DNA from: Opitutales bacterium
Lineage (GTDB): Bacteria; Verrucomicrobiota; Verrucomicrobiia; Opitutales; UBA2987
NCBI GenBank assembly: GCA_021772555.1
Contig: JAJFLT010000466.1
Coordinates: 1-11,496 of the forward strand
Length of the DNA: 11,496 bases
Reading direction: 5' to 3'
Made by a program: the position numbers and the translations under genes. Shown piece after piece: positions 7,275-11,496 of the stretch; positions within the stretch are counted from its first letter, which is position 1, and every line of letters starts with the position of its first letter. A model generated the notes under the pieces. It had not been told where the DNA came from and ran no database searches. It worked only from the letters and a program-made list of their open reading frames with translations.

Positions 7275-7294
7275 ACTGGGAATTATTCCCCAAT
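7275..7294. promoter_or_regulatory. Second related dyad, candidate upstream activator site 2
   Basis: ACTGGGAATTATTCCCCAAT matches site 1 at 17 of 20 positions and shares the form TGGGAA-N4-TYCCCA. It is 44 bp from site 1 (centre to centre), close to four helical turns, so the two sites would lie on nearly the same DNA face. That is the usual geometry for cooperative binding of NtrC-family dimers. Its centre is about 118 bp upstream of the predicted start point. Confidence 0.62.
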
Positions 7295-7295
7295 T

Positions 7296-7313
7296 TGAAC
7301 TCAATAGAGTTCA
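7296..7313. repeat. Short hairpin TGAACTC-AATA-GAGTTCA
   Basis: Perfect 7-bp arms with a four-base loop, just downstream of activator site 2 and about 90 bp before the predicted start point. No T-run follows on the + strand, so it is a weak terminator candidate for the upstream operon. It may instead be a second operator. Confidence 0.35.
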
Positions 7314-7376
7314 TTCAAAATAATAAAAAATTTCTTATATTGCTTAATACCAATGTATTATAAGATTTCAAATTAT

Positions 7377-7392
7377 TGGCACGGGAGATGCA
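7377..7392 (+). promoter_or_regulatory. Sigma-54 (-24/-12) promoter for the secreted charged protein
   Basis: TGGCACG-GGAG-ATGCA matches the consensus TGGCACG-N4-TTGCA at every fixed position except the first T of the -12 box. The GG (7378-7379) and GC (7390-7391) are separated by exactly 10 bases, as sigma-54 requires. The start point should be near 7403, giving a leader of about 50 nt before the ATG at 7453. A second TTGGCACG at 7400-7407 lacks a matching -12 GC. With the two dyads upstream this forms a complete sigma-54 enhancer-promoter module. Confidence 0.85.
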
Positions 7393-7452
7393 ATTGTATT
7401 TGGCACGATTGAAAAAATAATTTTCAAGAAAACATCAAAAAAGGATATTACC

Positions 7453-8115
7453 ATGAAAAAAGCAATAAATCTTAGTTTCATAATTCTATTCGCCTTGTTT
7501 ATCTACATCGACAAGGCCTACAGCCAAGGAGGACCACCGGATACACCCGAGTCTATGGGGCCACCGGATGCACCCGAATTTATGGGGCCACCGGATGTGC
7601 AACGACCGGATTTGCCTGAAATCGAACTGCCCGATGACCTGAGGGGGAAAATCGATTCCTACCGGGACGAAAAGGGCGCTTTGAGGGAAGAACTCAGGGA
7701 TACCCTCGCGGCCCTGGAAGAACCCACCCGGGACGAAGTCCGCGAGACCGTGCAAGCGTTCCGCGACGAAAATGCCGACCGCATTGCCACCCAGCGAGAA
7801 CTGGCCGCGGAAATCAGGGAAGAGCTACAGGAAATCCGCGGAGATCGGCCAATACCACCACGTCGACGCCCCCTGCCCCCGGAACTCGAGTCCAGGCGGG
7901 ATGATTTTCACGCCGAACGGCAGGCTCTGCGGCAGGACAGGCATGAGTTCTTTGAATCCATCAAGGACTTGACGGGTGAAGAACGCGATGCGGCCATCCA
8001 GGCTTTCCGCGAAGAACAGAGGCAGCGTTTGCAGGAACAGAAAGAACTCCGCCGGGAATTGCGCGACCAGATCCGTGAAGGCGTAACCGATACTGGAAAC
8101 GAAGACGGCGGTTGA
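7453..8115 (+). CDS. Small secreted, highly charged protein with internal duplication (predicted sigma-54 target)
   Basis: The protein has 220 residues and no recognised name. The start is supported by AAGGA (7441-7445) seven bases before the ATG. Residues 1-24 are a signal peptide ending 'AYS', so it should be exported. Then come three 9-residue repeats beginning GPPD (27-53; 27-bp direct repeats in the DNA). Two long Glu/Arg-rich helical segments follow (about 69-128 and 151-210) that align without a gap at an offset of 82 residues, with 18 of 60 identical, including 'ALR', 'QAFR' and 'Q-x-EL'. A Pro/Arg-rich linker 'PIPPRRRPLPPE' joins them. The segment 'LTGEERDAAIQAFREEQRQR' recalls the LTxxQ/CpxP-Spy-type periplasmic helical proteins, but that is only a resemblance. 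There are no cysteines and only two histidines, which argues against metal binding of the ZraP kind. It is transcribed alone, between the sigma-54 promoter and a terminator. Confidence 0.88.
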   Translation: MKKAINLSFIILFALFIYIDKAYSQGGPPDTPESMGPPDAPEFMGPPDVQRPDLPEIELPDDLRGKIDSYRDEKGALREELRDTLAALEEPTRDEVRETVQAFRDENADRIATQRELAAEIREELQEIRGDRPIPPRRRPLPPELESRRDDFHAERQALRQDRHEFFESIKDLTGEERDAAIQAFREEQRQRLQEQKELRRELRDQIREGVTDTGNEDGG

Positions 8116-8164
8116 ACAACCATTCATTCCAAAATTAAAACCGGTTAAGGGGTTTGCCGGTAAT

Positions 8165-8200
8165 GGCAGGCGGTTTCCAAGAAACCGCCTGCCTTCTTTT
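8165..8200 (+). terminator. Strong rho-independent terminator
   Basis: GGCAGGCGGTTTC (8165-8177), a CAA loop, then the perfect complement GAAACCGCCTGCC (8181-8193), followed by TTCTTTT. A 13-bp GC-rich stem with a T-run ends the message of the charged secreted protein and separates it from the barrel-kinase-propeller operon. Confidence 0.93.
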
Positions 8201-8283
8201 ATACTTTTGCAACCTTCTGTATTGTGACTATGTTTACTCCGTCTGACCGATCTGTTTATTTGCACAATAGTAATAGCGTTGAA

Positions 8284-9546
8284 ATGTCCGATTTTAAGAA
8301 ATCTGCAAAAATCAATTGTATGTTGAGAATCGTTACCATTTTTTCTACATTCATTTTTGTGACTGATTTAACATTCGGTCAGGCCGTTTTAAGGGAGAGT
8401 GATTCCGGCGGAAACGCGCAAGATTCACTCATGGTGGCAGCGGCGGTTTCTCCAGCCGATTTCAACGATGCCCAGCTCGATGACCTGATCGCGGGCGCCG
8501 ATCCGGGTGGAAAAACGAAAACTTCTCCCTGGAGCAAGGAATTCACCCTGCTGCTGCAAGGCGGTTACAACGACAATGTTTTACAGGGTGCATTTGCGGA
8601 AGAAAGCAGCCCCTTTATAAGCGTCTCCCTGGAGGGGTTTTTGTGGAAAATATCAAACGGGGGGCGCAAAGACAGTTATTGGTATTTGCTCGGTGAACAG
8701 TATTATTACCCGGATGCGGAAGGTATCGATAAGGAAAGCCTGGTCATCGTGCAAAATCGTGTAACCTGGAATCCGGGACAGACTCTTTCAGGCGGCTACA
8801 AGTTTACATTCACCTACGCCGATGAGGTGTTCGACATTTCTCGTTCCGACCTCGAAATCGAGTCCACAACGCTGGAATTCAAGCAGTTCGATTTGGCTCC
8901 TTTTGCCCGATGGAGTCTCTCCGGCAACTCCTACCTGCAACTGGAGGGTGGTGCCCAACGGAATTATTTTCTGGATTCAAGCGATGATTACACCGACCCG
9001 TTTGCTCGGCTGACCTACCAAAAAAGGTTTTCCTTTGGAGGTAAACTGGAACTTGGTTTCAAGACGGGACGCAAAATTTACGATGAACGCACACAACGGG
9101 ACGAGGATGGATTTTCCATCGAAGACACTGAGCTGCAATGGCAATGGCACGAAGCTTCGGTCGTCTGGAAACAGGATTGGATGCGCGAAAAGCGCTTACA
9201 GACAACGACAAAATTGGCGGTTAAGCTGAATCGGGACAACGGAATGGGTTACAGCGATTACGATCGCTACAAGATCAGTCAGAAAGTACGTTTGGAAAAA
9301 AATTCCTGGAGCCTGCTGGGAGAATTCAATTACTCCTTCAACCATTATGCGGTGCAGACGGTGGATTTTTCCGACGATAATCTCTACCAAAGATACGACC
9401 TTTCCGCCCTGGTCAGGATTAATAAGAATATCTCGGAAAAACTGAATATCTTTGTCCAATGGTCGCATGATAACAGCCGGTCCAACCGGATCGAAGACGA
9501 GTTTAAGCAAAATGGTTTTTTTCTCGGGATCGAAAGGAAGTTTTAA
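8284..9546 (+). CDS. Outer-membrane beta-barrel protein
   Basis: From the ATG at 8284 it has 420 residues. A signal peptide with a basic n-region (residues 5-14) and hydrophobic core (IVTIFSTFIFV) ends near 'TFGQ'. A mature linker follows, and then from about residue 85 ('EFTLLLQGGYNDNVL') a long series of alternating polar/hydrophobic strands rich in Tyr, Trp and Phe. It ends in 'GFFLGIERKF' with a C-terminal Phe, the usual BAM recognition signal. This shape fits an outer-membrane barrel of perhaps 14-18 strands; no plug domain or TonB box is seen, so it is not a classic TonB-dependent receptor. Other in-frame starts are GTG 8224, ATG 8230 and ATG 8320; none has a clear Shine-Dalgarno, and 8320 also leaves a workable signal peptide. 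The kinase gene starts 3 bp after its stop. Confidence 0.82.
   Translation: MSDFKKSAKINCMLRIVTIFSTFIFVTDLTFGQAVLRESDSGGNAQDSLMVAAAVSPADFNDAQLDDLIAGADPGGKTKTSPWSKEFTLLLQGGYNDNVLQGAFAEESSPFISVSLEGFLWKISNGGRKDSYWYLLGEQYYYPDAEGIDKESLVIVQNRVTWNPGQTLSGGYKFTFTYADEVFDISRSDLEIESTTLEFKQFDLAPFARWSLSGNSYLQLEGGAQRNYFLDSSDDYTDPFARLTYQKRFSFGGKLELGFKTGRKIYDERTQRDEDGFSIEDTELQWQWHEASVVWKQDWMREKRLQTTTKLAVKLNRDNGMGYSDYDRYKISQKVRLEKNSWSLLGEFNYSFNHYAVQTVDFSDDNLYQRYDLSALVRINKNISEKLNIFVQWSHDNSRSNRIEDEFKQNGFFLGIERKF
9534..9540 (+). promoter_or_regulatory. Ribosome binding site that sets the kinase TTG start
   Basis: AAGGAAG lies within the last codons of the barrel gene, nine bases before the TTG at 9550. It is one of the best Shine-Dalgarno matches in the window and supports the unusual TTG as the true start of the kinase. 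No in-frame ATG occurs before the first membrane helix. Confidence 0.7.
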
Positions 9547-9549
9547 GCA

Positions 9550-11013
9550 TTGCCGGAAATAGAGAACAGGGGGAATACCAAGGTTAAAGCCAAATCATGG
9601 CGATTGGTCGTCGGCCCGGTGCCGATTGCCGCGACCGTGGCCACATTGCTCGTCTTTGCCCTCATCGTAGCGGCGGTCAGTTTGAAGCTCCGAGCACAGG
9701 TGCGCAACCAGATCGTGGCCAGGGACGCGGAAGTGCTCTACCCGGTCGCGTTGATGGAAATTTCCCGGGCCGAGGATGATTTTTTGAGCGATCCACTCCT
9801 GCAAATGGAAACCGATTTACTGGAGGTGGTCCTGAGCACCTCGGAACTCAAGGGAGTCATCGCGGTGAGAATTTTCGAACCGGACGGCAAATTCTCCGCA
9901 GCCGTGCCGGAAGATTTCCTGCTGGGCTCCCTCTCGCCGGCAGTCCTCCAAAAAATCGGCCAAAGGGAACCCGTCAGCCGCTATCACCCGCAAGGCAACA
10001 TTGAAAATTACTTCATTGATGTAAAAGAAAGTTCCGGCGATGCGGGGTATCCGTTACTGGAGGTGGTCGCCCCCCTGCACCGCACCAAATCATCCGAGTT
10101 GTTGGGCATCGCCCAATACCTGCTCGACGGCCAGGAAATCGCCGCGGAATTCACCTCTTTGGACGCCAATCTGGGCAGACAGGCGGGTGTCGCCTTCGCG
10201 GCGGGAAGTTTTCTAATCATATTGGTTTTCTTATGGGCTTTCGGGCGGGTTGGAAAAGCCTATAAAGAGATTGAAGAACGTGGCCAACGCCTCCTCGCGG
10301 CCAACGCGGAGCTGGCCATGATGGCCAAAACTTCGGCCATCGGCGCAGTGGCATCGCACTTGGTGCACGGTTTAAAAAATCCCCTCTCGGGCTTGCAGGA
10401 CTTTATCAGCGGCGGCAATGAGAAATCAGTCAACATCGACCACGAAGACTGGCAATTGGCCATCGAATCGACCCGCCGAATGCAGGACATGATTAGGGAA
10501 ATCGTGGGGATATTGCAGGAAGAGAAAAGCGCATCGGGCTATGATTACACACTTGCCGAAATCAGGAGTCTGGTCGTCTCGAAGGCGAAACCAGCGGCCC
10601 AAAAGTCAGGGGTTATTTTTTCGGCCGGCGGGGAAACACCGGAAGCTCGCCTTGACAGCCGACAGGGCAACCTGCTCATGCTCATTCTCATGAACCTGGT
10701 GCAAAATGCCGTAGAAGCGACACCCGAGGGGAAAGAGATCCTTTTTACGATGGAAGCCGATGAGGAAAAACTATTTCTCCGGGTGGCCGATGCAGGTCCG
10801 GGGATTCCGCACAATATGCTGGAAAATTTGTTTTCTCCTTGCAAATCAAGCAAGCCCGGCGGTTCTGGATTGGGTCTGGCCATCAGCCGACAATTGGCCA
10901 AGCATATGGGCGGAGAACTTTCCCTCGAAAAAAACGGAACCGGCGGCGCCTGTTTTTTACTCACTCTTGATAAAACAGCGGATAACTGGACCCCCACCCC
11001 GAACCATTTATGA
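9550..11013 (+). CDS. Membrane-bound sensor histidine kinase
   Basis: The protein has 487 residues with a TTG start. Helix 1 is about 24-45; a periplasmic sensor domain of about 165 residues (46-212, no recognised motif) follows, and helix 2 is about 213-232. A coiled-coil linker ('IEERGQRLLAANAELAMMAK', no clear HAMP) leads to the dimerisation helix with the H-box 'SHLVHGLKNPLSGL' (269-282; phospho-acceptor His273). The ATP-binding domain has the N-box NLVQNAVEA (382-390), G1 DAGPGIP (414-420), 'LFSPCKSSK' (F-box region) and G2 GGSGLGLAIS (437-446). The residue after the phospho-His is Gly rather than the usual Glu/Asp. It is the only kinase in the window and the likely partner of the sigma-54 regulator at 5820-7220. 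The 3-bp gap to the barrel gene and stop/start overlap with the propeller gene indicate one operon. Confidence 0.93.
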   Translation: MPEIENRGNTKVKAKSWRLVVGPVPIAATVATLLVFALIVAAVSLKLRAQVRNQIVARDAEVLYPVALMEISRAEDDFLSDPLLQMETDLLEVVLSTSELKGVIAVRIFEPDGKFSAAVPEDFLLGSLSPAVLQKIGQREPVSRYHPQGNIENYFIDVKESSGDAGYPLLEVVAPLHRTKSSELLGIAQYLLDGQEIAAEFTSLDANLGRQAGVAFAAGSFLIILVFLWAFGRVGKAYKEIEERGQRLLAANAELAMMAKTSAIGAVASHLVHGLKNPLSGLQDFISGGNEKSVNIDHEDWQLAIESTRRMQDMIREIVGILQEEKSASGYDYTLAEIRSLVVSKAKPAAQKSGVIFSAGGETPEARLDSRQGNLLMLILMNLVQNAVEATPEGKEILFTMEADEEKLFLRVADAGPGIPHNMLENLFSPCKSSKPGGSGLGLAISRQLAKHMGGELSLEKNGTGGACFLLTLDKTADNWTPTPNHL

Positions 11014-11496
11014 TTCTAATGAAAATCCCTAACCCATTCCTGAAAACACGGCTCGCCCTATTAATCATTCTTTGCCCGATGGGAACGAACCTCGTCCAAG
11101 CGCAGGAACAGGGAGAGGAATTGTGGCGGTTTTCCACCGGAGGGGCCATCTTTTCATCGGCTACCGTTACCGCTTCGGAAACCATTTTTATCGGTTCGGA
11201 AGACAATAAACTTTACGCCGTCAACCCCGATGGAACGCAAAAGTGGGCCTTCACGGGCACCGATTGGTTCGACTCCACTCCGGCCCTGGGTTCGGGCGGT
11301 GTCCTCTATGTCGGCTCCTGGGACAATAACCTCTATGCTCTCAATGCGGAAACGGGAGCGGAACTCTGGAAGTTTGAAACCGGCAGCCTGATCATCGCCT
11401 CACCAGCCATCGCGACCGATGGCACGATTTACTTCGGCTCGTCGGACGCCACTTTTTACGCCCTCAACCCGGACGGCACCCTCAAATGGGAGTTTC
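11010..11496 (+). CDS. PQQ-like beta-propeller repeat protein, exported (3' truncated)
   Basis: The ATG at 11010 overlaps the kinase TGA (ATGA); an alternative ATG is at 11019. The frame stays open to the window end, with 162 complete codons visible. A basic n-region, hydrophobic core 'LALLIILCPMG' and 'LVQAQ' form a signal peptide, so it acts in the periplasm or outside. Three propeller repeats of about 40 residues follow, with characteristic lines such as 'TIFIGSEDNKLYAVNPDG', 'VLYVGSWDNNLYALNAETG' and 'TIYFGSSDATFYALNPDG', each followed by a Trp strand ('QKWAF', 'ELWKF', 'LKWEF'). The pattern is PQQ-like/BamB-like. PQQ binding or enzyme activity cannot be judged because most of the protein is missing. 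Coupling to the kinase suggests a sensory or envelope role, by inference. Confidence 0.9.
   Translation, partial: MILMKIPNPFLKTRLALLIILCPMGTNLVQAQEQGEELWRFSTGGAIFSSATVTASETIFIGSEDNKLYAVNPDGTQKWAFTGTDWFDSTPALGSGGVLYVGSWDNNLYALNAETGAELWKFETGSLIIASPAIATDGTIYFGSSDATFYALNPDGTLKWEF

Noticed and set aside
7366..7378. IHF-like site TTTCAA-N4-TTG
   Set aside because: It differs from the consensus and overlaps the -24 element, where an IHF bend would block the polymerase; in this AT-rich stretch such matches arise by chance.
8207..8234. Sigma-70-like promoter (TTGCAA, 16 bp, TATGTT) before the barrel gene
   Set aside because: Each box matches only four of six consensus bases. The position is sensible for a start at 8284, but the match is too weak to list as a feature.

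Overview
The window looks like chromosomal DNA of a Gram-negative bacterium. It carries outer-membrane, TonB/Tol and sigma-54 machinery, has moderate GC, and most genes lack strong Shine-Dalgarno sequences. A Verrucomicrobiota-type organism (Opitutae-like) is my best guess. It rests on the lysine-rich tail on thymidylate kinase, the divergent PfkB kinase, the HGLKNPL-type histidine kinase and the PQQ-like propeller. No rRNA or other lineage marker is present, so the taxonomy is tentative. No insertion sequence, CRISPR array, tRNA or rRNA gene was recognised.

Layout. (1) 3-536, + strand: the C-terminal end of a probable beta-helix surface protein, cut by the window edge. (2) 562-3474, - strand: a housekeeping block of holB (DNA polymerase III delta'), tmk (thymidylate kinase with an unusual basic tail) and a PfkB-family sugar or nucleoside kinase. 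(3) 3475-3845: a divergent intergenic region of about 370 bp with heptameric (ACCYGAM-like) repeat tracts in both orientations and a short perfect hairpin. (4) 3846-7220, + strand: an ExbB/TolQ - ExbD/TolR - TonB/TolA energy-transduction operon running tightly into an NtrC-family sigma-54 response regulator. (5) 7221-7452: an AT-rich regulatory region with two related 20-bp dyads and a near-consensus -24/-12 sigma-54 promoter. (6) 7453-8115: a small secreted, highly charged, internally duplicated protein, closed by a strong terminator at 8165-8200. (7) 8284-11496, + strand: an outer-membrane beta-barrel protein, a membrane histidine kinase (TTG start with a good ribosome binding site) and a PQQ-like beta-propeller protein whose start overlaps the kinase stop and which runs off the window.

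How they may work together (inference). The kinase and the sigma-54 response regulator form the only visible two-component pair and flank the secreted protein and the barrel. The paired dyads and sigma-54 promoter sit where an NtrC-type activator would act, so the small secreted protein is the most likely direct target. The arrangement recalls ZraPSR of enterobacteria: a periplasmic CpxP-like protein, a kinase and a sigma-54 regulator. Here it is linked to a proton-driven TonB/Tol-like complex, a barrel and a propeller. An envelope-sensing circuit is the most interesting hypothesis in this window.
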